Of a DNA stretch of 64,000 bases, positions 44,001 to 51,615 are shown one piece after another; within the stretch, counting starts at the first letter, position 1, and the number at the start of each line of letters is the position of its first letter. The position numbers and the translations under genes were made by a program. A model generated the notes under the pieces. It did no database searches. It was not told where the DNA came from and worked only from the letters and a program-made list of their open reading frames with translations. The stretch comes from Chrysoperla carnea (taxonomy: Eukaryota > Arthropoda > Insecta > Neuroptera > Chrysopidae), in NCBI RefSeq assembly GCF_905475395.1, contig NC_058338.1, forward strand, positions 5,904,935 to 5,968,934. The letters run 5' to 3'.

Positions 44001-44969
44001 CTAAATTTAAAATAGCACAAATTAATATGCGTTTAATAATTTGTGCTATGTTAAGAAAATCAGTTTCCTTGTAATATGCTCAAGTAAAGATTTGCAAAAC
44101 AACAAATCTTGTAATAGATTTTCATCTATGTGTTTTATTTGTCGTGTGTTTTGTGTGATTATTTTAATGGCGTCACATCAATTTATTAATCACTTTAATT
44201 ATCTAGGTGGTCACCTTCTTTACGTCTAGCTGGTGAAGGTGGACAACTGTCGGATTTCATTGATGGTTTAGGTCCTGGACAATTAGTGGGCCGACAAGTT
44301 TTAGGTGCGCCAGCATTAGGCGATATACAATTATCAATGTGCTATCAAAAAGGTTATTTGGAAGTAGAAGTAATACGTGCTAGAGGATTACAAGCGAAAC
44401 CCGGTTCAAAAGTATTACCAGCACCTTACGTTAAAGTATACCTCGTTAATGGTAAAAAATGTATAGCAAAAGCGAAAACAACGACAGCGCGTAGAACACT
44501 TGATCCTTTATATCAACAACAATTAGCTTTTCGAGAACCGTTTCAAGGATGTATACTTCAGGTAAAAATATTCCATTCAACGCTAGGACACATAGATCCG
44601 GCAAAATCCGCCATTGAGCATCCCGTTTAAAACATGCTTCTTAACGAAAAGTGCATGCTACCGGTGAGTAAACCGGTAGGATATAGTTAATGACGGATTT
44701 TGCCGGATATAATAAAAGTGGAAAAAATAAAAATTTGTTACATAACAATTGTTTATTTATAGGTAACCGTATGGGGTGATTATGGAAGAATTGAAGGAAA
44801 GAAAGTATTTATGGGTGTAGCGCAAATTATGGTGGATGATTTAAATTTATCAAATATCGTAATTGGATGGTACAAGCTTTTTGGCACTACGTCTCTGGTT
44901 AGTGGTTCACTCAATCTGGGATTATCACGACGTAGTTCTCTTGCTAGTCTAGATTCATTCAAGCTCTGA
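16892..44969 (+). CDS. Rim: Rim: Rab3-interacting active-zone scaffold, 13 recognised exons over 28 kb
   Basis: Exons: 16892-17001, 21909-22113, 22787-23696, 23996-24151, 24753-25591, 26067-26442, 26560-26761, 26824-29543, 29990-30172, 30579-30711, 36928 (or 36938)-37099, 44207-44561, 44763-44969; about 2185 aa. RIM sits at presynaptic active zones, where it primes vesicles and tethers Ca2+ channels. Seen in order: a Rab3-binding helix (residues about 10-36); a FYVE-type zinc finger with eight Cys (68, 71, 84, 87, 92, 95, 110, 113); a Gln/Gly-rich linker; only the C-terminal half of PDZ (EVYDMVADPKQEPPVELVVS); C2A (about 500-630, NPYAKIFLLPDRSDKSK); the conserved VTSSAFSTQSERPR block; a 907-codon repeat-bearing exon; the SMSN, STSQLSATG and FTVHRSEEVLP blocks; and C2B ending SLASLDSFKL. 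RIM C2 domains are known not to bind Ca2+. All junctions keep phase except exon 10 to 11, which needs a second acceptor or a missed exon. Confidence 0.93.
17144..17704. mobile_element. Foldback element, long copy (~560 bp) in Rim intron 1
   Basis: Outer ends TAGTCGCAT... and ...ATACGACTTA and the GGAGTCCTCAATAA arms match the short copy at 6684-6891. Here the arms run on for about 190 bp (CAGAAACATTTC, GGAAATAGTCTAGA, CCTAAATCTC and ATAGAAGTTTGA on the left, all mirrored on the right). The centre is unique, about 130 bp, near 17365-17490. No coding capacity. Confidence 0.85.
17705..19296. other. Rim intron 1, unassigned part
   Basis: The block at about 17870-18130 is somewhat GC-richer (GGACACGGCACAGCACCCG) and looks like degraded repeat DNA. 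The rest is AT-rich intron with no exon-like homology. Confidence 0.45.
19297..19847 (-). mobile_element. Internally deleted mariner element (551 bp) in Rim intron 1
   Basis: The TIRs TTGTGCCCAAAAAATAAGGT (left) and CTGTGTCCAAAAAATAAGAT (right, reverse complement) are flanked by TA at 19295-19296 and 19848-19849. Between them only the C-terminal part of a mariner transposase remains. The N-terminal helix-turn-helix region is deleted, so the copy cannot move itself. Confidence 0.93.
19347..19829 (-). pseudogene. mariner transposase, C-terminal remnant
   Basis: The minus-strand frame reads VHYELLPPGQTVKEYYLNVM, then WFLHHDNAPAHTALI (second catalytic Asp present), then YSTNLARCYFWLF. There the family has YSPDLAPCDFWLF, so the third catalytic Asp is Tyr here. 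The frame meets two stops just after FEDW (TAA, then TGA four codons on), but homology continues in the same frame as HKCIALGGDYFEG to a stop at 19347-19349. The N-terminal DNA-binding half is absent. It is a dead copy on three counts: truncation, nonsense codons and a lost catalytic residue. Confidence 0.93.
19850..21908. other. Rim intron 1, 3' part
   Basis: AT-rich, with no exon supported. The segment at about 21100-21330 (CGAAATATACTTAAATGACA ... CACCCCCTGG ... GGCACCATATAA) belongs to a dispersed repeat also seen at 43745-44000. Confidence 0.5.
21100..21330. repeat. Dispersed repeat, copy 1
   Basis: It shares with 43745-44000 the blocks CTTTTCGAAATATACTTAAA, CCACCCCCTG (CAACCCCCTG there), GGCACCATATAA and the GTTTCCTGGAGTA-type end. 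Diverged but collinear. Element class unknown. Confidence 0.65.
21909..22113 (+). CDS. Rim: Rim exon 2 (coiled helix and most of the zinc finger)
   Basis: The acceptor is TTCGCAG and the donor is GTATCA at 22114. It encodes RRKQDEVQILEETIRQRSEQ and the first six Cys of the FYVE-type finger (CHIC, CNYC, CARC). Phase 2 to phase 0. Confidence 0.92.
22114..22786. other. Rim intron 2 with a GC-richer inserted block
   Basis: Around 22460-22640 the composition rises (GATCGAGTCAGCCCCGTCAG, CGACAAGAGGCG) as in a transposon fragment. No protein motif is recognised. Confidence 0.4.
22787..23696 (+). CDS. Rim: Rim exon 3 (end of zinc finger, Gln/Gly-rich linker)
   Basis: The acceptor is TTTTTAG and the donor is GTAAGT at 23697. 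It begins VIWVCILCRKKQELLSKTGQ, completing the eight-Cys finger. It then gives a long low-complexity linker with His/Gln runs, a Gly-rich segment (GGGGGYGV) and a Ser/Gln segment. Ends in phase 1. Confidence 0.9.
23697..23995. other. Rim intron 3; the PDZ N-terminal exon is not here
   Basis: These 299 bases hold no PDZ-like coding. The ACGCAAAAACTACTCAACGG stretch, followed by ATTTGAATGAAACTA, is a motif frequent in insect transposons, suggesting an insertion. Confidence 0.6.
23996..24151 (+). CDS. Rim: Rim exon 4 (C-terminal half of the PDZ domain)
   Basis: The acceptor is TTGTTTAG and the donor is GTATAA at 24152. It encodes DWNGRSLQGNNFQEVYDMVA ... QEPPVELVVSRY, matching the region after GDEVLEWNG in RIM PDZ domains. 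Phase 1 at both ends. Confidence 0.88.
24152..24752. other. Rim intron 4
   Basis: AT-rich intron of 601 bases; no exon, RNA or clear repeat seen. Confidence 0.55.
24753..25591 (+). CDS. Rim: Rim exon 5 (C2A domain)
   Basis: The acceptor is CATTTTCAG. The C2A core includes SVALKLVITIVCAVGLTPRT, NPYAKIFLLPDRSDKSK, EPRWNQTFIY, LEVTVWDY, DFLGEVLVEL and DDEPEWYLL. A Ser/acidic region follows (SSVGSSSSPPPDPEYTDRRS). Phase 1 to phase 0. The frame is open further upstream in the intron but not homologous. Confidence 0.92.
25592..26066. other. Rim intron 5
   Basis: AT-rich intron of 475 bases; nothing else identified. Confidence 0.55.
26067..26442 (+). CDS. Rim: Rim exon 6 (Arg/Ser-Pro-rich linker)
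   Basis: The acceptor is TTTGTTTAG and the donor is GTATGC at 26443. It encodes a basic Ser/Pro-rich linker (RSRSKSPRRIGDHRSLSPPK) and KKRQLPQVPQALQRALKDRV, a proline-containing stretch that could serve as a RIM-BP SH3 site (inference). Phase 0 to phase 1. Confidence 0.85.
26560..26761 (+). CDS. Rim: Rim exon 7 (conserved VTSSAFSTQSERPR block)
   Basis: The acceptor is TTATTTACAG and the donor is GTAAAT at 26762. It encodes GWERHYSGLSDSDL and then SVVSVTSSAFSTQSERPR, a block shared with vertebrate RIM1/2. The preceding 117-base intron is itself free of stops in this frame. Confidence 0.9.
26824..29543 (+). CDS. Rim: Rim exon 8 (giant exon with phospho-motif repeats)
   Basis: The acceptor is TTTTACAG and the donor is GTGAGT at 29544. 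2720 bases stay open in one frame. The N-terminal part has CNCIC and CYCDLEDY Cys clusters and ELCDKKI. Next is an acidic stretch (EEGEEEEQSYDEEEEDL), then the tandem RKNSK/RRTS array (27588-28460), then a Ser/Asn-rich part. The last residues (RSMSNAEVPADDK) match the conserved RIM SMSNxxxP block, which ties the exon to Rim. Phase 2 to phase 1. Confidence 0.88.
27588..28460 (+). repeat. Tandem peptide repeats with RKNSK and RRTS motifs in Rim
   Basis: About ten units of 25-32 residues alternate a SLERKNSKNFQ-type motif with an LPNRRTSLMNNP-type motif. Eight copies keep R(K/R)NSK. Two more at the C-terminal end are decayed (PENSN, RKTSK). Both motifs fit the R-x-x-S or R-R-x-S/T preference of basophilic kinases (PKA, CaMKII). 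Confidence 0.88.
29990..30172 (+). CDS. Rim: Rim exon 9 (DGSLSD to STSQLSATG)
   Basis: The acceptor is TGTTTTTAG and the donor is GTAATA at 30173. DGSLSDGALR and KKSSSTSQLSATG match conserved RIM blocks; between them is a basic Glu/Arg/Asn-rich insert. Phase 1 at both ends. Confidence 0.9.
30173..30578. other. Rim intron 9
   Basis: AT-rich intron of 406 bases; no other feature seen. Confidence 0.6.
30579..30711 (+). CDS. Rim: Rim exon 10 (RKRRLGFGKKGK / FTVHRSEEVLP)
   Basis: The acceptor is GGGTTAG. The exon is strikingly GC-richer than its surroundings and encodes RKRRLGFGKKGKTSFTVHRS EEVLPA, strongly conserved in RIM1/2. The likely donor CAG|GTTTGG at 30712 leaves phase 2. Reading through would add 23 codons to a TAG. 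Confidence 0.88.
32033..32352. mobile_element. Foldback element (~320 bp)
   Basis: Arms of about 100 bp mirror each other: TTCGATTTACATCTAGGCAT ... GAGTATGACAGAATACATGC on the left, and the inverse complement on the right, with few mismatches. The central 110 bp is unique. No coding frame. Confidence 0.85.
33664..33961. mobile_element. Foldback element built from CTCTGAAAAAGTCTTA repeats
   Basis: The left arm holds three tandem copies of AACTCTGAAAAAGTCTT-type units; the right arm holds the inverse complements (AAGACTTTTTCAGAGTT). Outside these the arms still mirror (TGGTAAAATATTTAAAGAAA against TTTCTTCAAATTTTTTCCCA). A GC-richer loop is at about 33780-33820. Confidence 0.85.
35297..35413. 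mobile_element. Tiny MITE (117 bp) with TA duplication
   Basis: CAGTGTCGCATTTAAGATGA at the left and, reversed, CAGTATGTTGCATTTAAGAT at the right form TIRs of about 35 bp. TA flanks both ends (35295-35296, 35414-35415). Confidence 0.85.
36240..36752. mobile_element. MITE copy 2 of the 2047-2747 family, truncated
   Basis: The right end (CTACCTCTATCCGGGGACAC) and the interior match the element at 2047-2747, but with the interior inverted relative to it. The left TIR is lost beyond AAATTAACAATTATGA at about 36240. Confidence 0.85.
36928..37099 (+). CDS. Rim: Rim exon 11 (SLNSISSSEGSS block)
   Basis: The frame QVPSSNRKRVSPSSCIQRSQ ... AASLNSISSSEGSS resembles the RIM SDGSLNSYSSEG block, and the donor GTAAGT at 37100 is strong. 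The first acceptor (GTGATAG) implies an incoming phase 1. A second AG ten bases on (ACACAAG, exon from 36938) gives phase 2, which fits exon 10. Ends in phase 2. Confidence 0.75.
37517..37612. repeat. Direct repeat pair in Rim intron 11
   Basis: ACTAAAGATTTTAATACTAA (plus GAAAGACT) recurs 63 bases later as ACTAAAGACTTTAATACTAA (plus GAAAGACT). Confidence 0.7.
38726..38915. mobile_element. Foldback element (~190 bp)
   Basis: GGTAGATTTAGGCACC ... GATTCTAAATC on the left is mirrored by GATTTAGAATAAGGGTGCCT, then AAATCTATCACC, on the right. Weaker pairing extends to both ends. Loop about 35 bp. Confidence 0.8.
43745..44000. repeat. Dispersed repeat, copy 2
   Basis: Collinear with 21100-21330: CTTTTCGAAATATACTTAAA, CAACCCCCTGCA, CTCGGCACCATATAA and CTTTACTGGAGTA. 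Confidence 0.65.
44207..44561 (+). CDS. Rim: Rim exon 12 (start of C2B)
   Basis: The acceptor is TTATCTAG and the donor is GTAAAA at 44562. It encodes LSDFIDGLGPGQLVGRQ, a strongly conserved RIM block. The C2B core follows: YLEVEVIRARGLQAKPGSK, LPAPYVKVYLVNGKKC and RRTLDPLYQQQLAF. Phase 2 to phase 0. Confidence 0.93.
44595..44711. mobile_element. Short MITE/foldback in the last Rim intron
   Basis: ATCCGGCAAAATCCGCCATT at 44596 is mirrored by AATGACGGATTTTGCCGGAT ending at 44709. A perfect inner hairpin CTACCGGT / ACCGGTAG lies at 44658-44679. It fills over half of the 201-base intron between the two C2B exons. Confidence 0.85.
44763..44969 (+). CDS. Rim: Rim exon 13 (end of C2B, stop)
   Basis: The acceptor is TTTATAG. 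It encodes VTVWGDYGRIEGKKVFMGVA, then the LNLSNIVIGWYKLF C2B end, then SRRSSLASLDSFKL and TGA at 44967-44969. The RRSSLxSLxS ending mirrors RIM1/2 C-termini. Confidence 0.93.
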   Translation, partial: VTVWGDYGRIEGKKVFMGVAQIMVDDLNLSNIVIGWYKLFGTTSLVSGSLNLGLSRRSSLASLDSFKL

Positions 44970-47029
44970 ATATAAAATTCATTATTTTAAAACCGATATT
45001 CATAGTATAATTTTATTTTGGTCATAACCACACATTTTTCAATCATAAAAAAAAATATCCAAAGGTATCCGAATATAAATTCGACCATTTTTTTACAAAA
45101 AAACAAAAATATTTTATTATTTTTCAATTTAACAAGACTGTTCGTTTGAAAATAAACTGACCTAGGAGCTGGGTGTCTACAAATAGATTTTAGGTCTTCC
45201 TCGAACTTTACAACGGAAATTCATATATATCCTTTTTTCTAGCAAATTAACCATGTATAATGATGATTCTTTTAACTATTGTCAACTCCCGACAAAAGAT
45301 TTTGAGCTAGATTCATTTGAGTGAGCGAATTAATTTTTTTTTTTTAAATATACGAATAGTAAAAAATAATCATCTTACTGCCAAATAAAAACAAAAGGCA
45401 CTTCAATCATAATTTGTATATTATCTCCTTTACTCTACAGATATTGCCGAATATATCATGCCAAGACGGCAATATATATGAAAACAATTTTGTTTTAGCC
45501 ATTCAGCTCTTAAGCTTTTAAAATTAACAATTTAAAACAATAACAATATAATTAATTTGCTTAAAACAATATATGCCTTGCCTTATTAGAAATGTTTTGA
45601 ACCTTAATCCTAAAGCCTGATGTAAGTACTGTACTAGAATCATATGAGATAGAATTATCGAAAAATATGTTTTTGATAAAAAAAAGTATGACTGTGAATA
45701 TTACACGAGCAACAAATTTGGTTCCTTTATTCAAACTAAAATTTACGTTTAAATCTTTAAAGCCTATTATTACGTTTAAAAAAAACACCTCGGTGAAAGG
45801 ATTAATTATTTTATATACAATAAGAAAGAACAAATAAATTGCTTATATACTCGATTCGAAACCTAGTGGTAGACGCCTTAATAAGAAAAAATTTCAATAC
45901 TGATTAATTGGTAATTAATAATAAATAAATATAAACATTGTTATCATTTTAACGGCTTACAAAATTTATTATTTCCAAAACAAAAACACAAAACACACTT
46001 AACCACATACGACATAATATAAATGTAACAATTGTAATCTTGGATTAAGTTAAAAAAAACCTTATAACCTCAATTTTATATGTCAAAAAACATTGGTACC
46101 AAAATTACAAAAAAAAAAAAACGTGATTTGATTTTCCTAAAATATAAAATCGGTGTATATTATTAAACGTCAATAAATTTTACATGGATAAAAAATACTG
46201 TATCAAAGACAAAATTCAATAAAAGCAATCTATATGAGAACATTTGCTGTTATTGGTCATCACTTTCTCTACTTATTTACCTTAACATACCGTCCGAAAT
46301 GAGCGGAAATCAGTGGACGGTGTCAAAAATTATCGTTTATGACTAGAAATTTACGTATATATCAAGCTATTATTCGATACTATGAAGTATTTTCGTAATA
46401 TAAGGCTTAAAGGCTTTCATTTTGGCCCATTGTTCGATTGGTTATATTATTGTGTGTTCTTCTTTATCTTAAGCACGGTTCACACCATAACAAAAAAAAG
46501 TTCAAGCGTTTTGTAGCGTTTTAACGCCGCATCCTGCGCAATAATAAAAACAAATAATTCTAAAGGATGGAAATATGACCTATAATGATTCTAGTTTTGT
46601 AGTAGTAGTTAATTTATTAAATAATCTACTTAGTTCCGCTTACGTAGGACGTTGTGAAATCATTCTTTTACATTAATTTATTATTCATTTAGTGTTATGT
46701 CTTTGTTTTATCACTTTAATTAAATTTAGCTTAGATATTATTTAGATCTTTTTCTATTATTTATTTTGTTTGAGTAAAACTTAGTTGGAGATCTGATAAG
46801 GACCACACTTTCCAATTTATTTCAAATTTTGTATACAAATTCTTTTTTGAGGTATTCAATAATTTGAAATATTTTTACATGGTGGCCCTTATCGGAAATT
46901 CATATTTTTTTAGAGTAAAATCTTTTCAACATAAATTCATTTTGTTTTTCTTTTTTTCTGTTTTTTATAGTGAAGTGGGGTTATTATCTTCGTGTGGCTG
47001 TGAGTTGGATATCGACAGAATTTTTGTTC

Positions 47030-47130
47030 ACTAAATACAGTATCCTTATATAATAAATAATAAACAGAATAAATAAATAAATAAATATAATAAATGAATA
47101 AATAAATAAATAAATAATAAAAATAACAAG
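47030..47130. repeat. AAAT-type microsatellite
   Basis: An interrupted run of AAATAAATAAAT units, broken by single-base changes. Frames across it are artefacts of the repeat. Confidence 0.9.
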
Positions 47131-50100
47131 ATGGTACACAAGAAATATAAAACAACTGAACTTTATATACATATTTTATCTTTCTTAAATAATTATATTT
47201 AAAATTAAGTATAAAACAAAAAAAAAGAAAATATACATAATAATGTGACGATAAAAAATAAACTTAAAAAAAGAAACAATGCCTTCAAATAGATGGTACT
47301 TAAAAAATATATCTCTAGATTATAGACAAATTTTTCACTTTTAATTGATGAACTTAAACTTAGTTTTGACTACAGTATTAAAAACAAATAAAATACAAAA
47401 AAACAAATTATTTATTAATAAAAATCAAAAACAAGTTAACATATATTTATACAAGGTGTTTCAACAGAAAAAAAAAATGGGGGACCATATTTTAACGGTT
47501 GGTAGTATGTATAAACCATAGATAAGACACTAAAAACCATGAGTATTCTCACTATTTTGTGACATGATAATATATTGATATTCAATAAAGAAAAGATGTG
47601 ACTTTTTTTTTGTTTCAATTTTTTCCAATATCAATATCTTGAAAATTTTTACCCTAAATAATCGTATTTTTTTTGTTGTGAACATCGCACTTGCTGCAAT
47701 GCTTTCATATGTTTGCCCACCTTAACGAAGACAAAATGGCAAATGAGAATATTTATGTTTTTAGTGGTCTACCATAGGCAGTAGGTCATATAGTCAGTAT
47801 TAAAGAAAATATCTGAGTAGAAAAAATAGCTATTATTTCTATTTTTGTAGCAGAATTTGCGCTTTTATATTGTTTGATAACACAACCTCGTATCTCAGAA
47901 AACATAAGTATATACACAGAAAAATAAATCATTTTGTTACATAGACCTATTTATAAAAATTTAATTTATAAGCAACTGCCTTATTTTATGTTATAAATCT
48001 AAATTTATTATCTACCAAATAAATTTCACCAGTAGTTCCCAACTGAGAATCATTTTCACTCGAAGTATTGCGTATACCTTATATAATCTAATAAGCAAAC
48101 TGAATGTAGATCGAGAAACATTTATAAGTGGGAATTGCTTTTCTTAAGGTATATTTTCATGCTGACACTTGACGCTGAGTTTGAGCGTCAAATTAGGTCA
48201 CGTGGCCAGTTTAGACCGTGCTGCCATCTGGAAAAAAAACTTAGAAGCGTCTTAAGGACACACATAGTCTTAAGAATGATTTTGACAATACTGTCAAAAT
48301 AAATTTATATTCAACTATTTATCATTACCAAGTGTTTTATTAAAAATGAGTTTAAGGAAATCATTTTAGTACGAATATGTCGAGATATCGTCTTTCGATA
48401 TTGATTAACTTTTTTTGCTGCTTATTTTTACAATTTAAGGCTGATGCTTGACGCTGGATATAATACTTTTTTTTTTCATATAGCTGGAACCCTAATTTGA
48501 AAACCCTAACGTTGTGGGTTTTGGACAATAAAATTTTTGGATGTTTGATGTTTTAATAAATATAATTATCAGTTATTTGGTATCCCTGCCATGTTCTTTT
48601 GAGTTTAAAAAGCTCCAAATGTCTTTTTACTAATCTGATTACCGCGTATTTTCTTATATGGTTCTCCAGTTTGTTTTTTTGAGACCCCTTGGATGTATAT
48701 GGATACATGTATCTGTATATAATACGGTTTGAAATGTTTCCAAAAAAATTTATATTATCAGATTTAGACTTTATGAACAAAAAAAAAGCAGATTTTATAT
48801 ATGTAGGTATATTATTATATTTATTATTAAGACAACAATGGTGATTGTCCAAAAAAAAAACTAATTGCAACAATAACTATCTTCATTAAGATTTTTATGT
48901 TTTTTGTGGAAATAAAATAAAAAAAAAAAAAGATAATAATTGTAAGATATTGAGACACACAAATATTTTAGTATAGTAAAATCATACATCGAGGTTTGTG
49001 TTAAATAAAGTGAAAAAAATCTTAATCGTAGGTAAAAGAATGCTCTAGGATACTTCATTTAATTTCTCCTCTCGAATTCCTCAAGGGGTGCCGCCATCTT
49101 GAACCTTAAGATATAACAATATTTAACTTTCGCTTGAAACTTTTAACCAAAATTAGCAAAAAATTATGTGCCATAGTTTATCAGAAAGCCTACATCGAAA
49201 TGACTTCTGCTAGAGTTTCAAAAGTGGCAGTTTGAGGGTGAAAACGATATTGGTTTTACGATTATAATTTGATTCGTAGTTCTTCAAGTTGAAACTGTGT
49301 AGCTGTTGAAATTTGAGAAAAAGTTTGTAGAAATAAGGTTCTCAACAATTTTTATCATAACCATTTTTCTTGCAATACCCATATTTATCGTGATATCAGA
49401 TTGCTGCAGTGCTGAAATTCCAGATGACGGCCACTTTTTTTTGAAATTCAAGTGGGGAAACTTGTTTGAAGTGTCCTGGAGGCATCCCCTACTATTAAAA
49501 TTTCCATGTACTTCGATTTAACGCAAAGTTAGCCTCTTTTATTCGACGATTTTATTATGCTACTTGATTACAATAATAATATATTTAACAAAGGCTGTTT
49601 TATTAAAAAAAAAATATCAAAGAATTTAATATTATTTATTATAAAAAGTTGTGTGAACAAATTGGAATTTTATTTATTTTGTTATTTTTGTTGGAAACTG
49701 TGTTCTGCAGATTATTTTGCAGATTCCCTTATATTTTTAGTAAAGCTGAAAATATATACTAAACCAAACTGAAATTGTATAACTATTTTTTAAACCGATT
49801 ATTTAGTCCTGTCAATAAAAAACAACAATAATATAATTTTGGTAAGAAGAAAGAAGACATATTTTGTTACTTTGTATGATTAATTTTTCTTTTAATACAA
49901 ATTAATTGAAAAACAAAACTTACAAGTCTTTTTTTAGATTGCTATTTTAGTGATTCAATCAAAGTTTTACTTCCTAACGGAGACTAAAATGCCTCAATAC
50001 GTTTATAGAGAAATTGAGGCTTTAAGGTGGCGTTTTCCTGAAGTTATCTTATAATATAAAAAGTTATTCAATTTTCGAGGTTCTATTTTATTCCAGATAT

Positions 50101-51536
50101 ATTTAAGAATTGAATGTGGATGGATCCAAATGGAAGAATATTTCACTTGTAAGTTAGAGAACAAACATCGTTGCTAGCGATCAAGGTTTAGTATAAACAT
50201 CTGTGGATTTTTACTTTATATAGGTTTATGTTAAATTGATATGGTAAGAATATAATAAAGAGATATATTTGTGATACGTTTAAGTGTATTATTTTCCTAT
50301 AATATGAATTGAATTGGCATATTGTATTTATCAAATCGGTCCACATCAGTAAATTAGAAGCCAAAGATAATAATAACAAATATAAATTTTTTCAACTGCT
50401 ACAAAACACGCCAGTCTGCGAAAAGTTACGTTACTATTATACCATGTATATATGAAATATATCAAGGTATACTTAGTTTAGTCCCAAGTTTGTAACGCCG
50501 TAGGTGTTCATAAAATCATCTAATTAATCCATTTTCGCTATCCGATAATTATAAAATGTAAACAACTAAACAAACAATCAAACAACGCATAGGATTACAG
50601 GGCAGAACCAAAACGCATGGTCGTGAGATACAATCAGCACCGCCAAATTCAGATTCAAAACTTACAAGTGCCGGACGTATATGGACTCATCGAATGCATT
50701 GCCCGGGTTCAAGAGTTAACTCTCCTTTTTTCTAATCACTCGCTCCAGAACTCTTTTGAACAAACGTATTTGAACGCAATTATCTGAATTAAATGAAACT
50801 TCGAATGACCAAATATCTAAATAATTGGATAAAAACAAATTAAGATACCGCGATTCGGATAACTAGAGTTTAAAAAATCGAGGCTGTGCTGCACACTTAG
50901 ATATATTTTTCCTTTTTTTTTTGTTTACTTTTTACTTCTTCGTATAGATAAAGTAGATTCTTGGATTCTTTTTTGAGTACATAGTGAAGCAAATATCAAT
51001 TGAAGAAAATTAGGTAGGTTTTATAAAGAAAAGTAAAACATTTAAAAAATATTTCATTATTTATTTTTATTGTTCTATAATAGGATATTTTATTAGCAAA
51101 ATCACATGGTTTTATTACATATGAACAATAAATATAAAAGCATTGCACTTTCTTTCTAACGATACACATTCATCACAGACGTTCGTCTCAAATGTTAAAA
51201 ACTTTCAATTATTTACATATTCACAGTCAAAAATTAACAATCAATAACAATTTTCAAAAAAATCTGTTTTATTTTAGTATTTTTCCGTACATATTCAATA
51301 CCCCCCCCCCCCTGAAGAGTGGTGGTAGAACTTAATTATACCTAAATCTGATCCAATAAATCAGAACAAAATCTCGTAAATTAACTTGGTCAATCAGTCG
51401 ATACAATCAACTTTTGTAATACTGATTCCTCATAGAAACAGAGTGGCTTGGCTAGACTTTGACAAGAGGAAAAGTTTCATATAGGATAGTCATGAAATAT
51501 TTCATCTTCAAAGGTTTGGAAGTGCTACTACATAGA

Positions 51537-51615
51537 TAAAAAAAGATCCGCTAGGTGGCAACACTAGGGTGGGGGGGGGTACAAGTATATCCTGCCATCT
51601 AGAGGATCTTTTTTT
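51537..51615. repeat. Small inverted repeat with a G-tract loop
   Basis: AAAAAGATCCGCTAGGTGGC is mirrored by GCCATCTAGAGGATCTTTTT. The loop carries a run of ten G. It looks like a miniature element. Confidence 0.75.

Larger units (their letters stand above)
37100..44206. other. Rim intron 11 (7.1 kb)
   Basis: AT-rich. Contains a foldback (38726-38915), a 63-bp-offset direct repeat (37517-37612), small hairpins at 41199-41239 and 42817-42891, and a dispersed repeat at 43745-44000. The block 43120-43340 is GC-richer, without recognised homology. No exon supported. Confidence 0.5.

Noticed and set aside
46937..47172. Overlapping minus-strand frames rich in Tyr/Ile/Phe
   Set aside because: They are products of the AAAT microsatellite, not genes.
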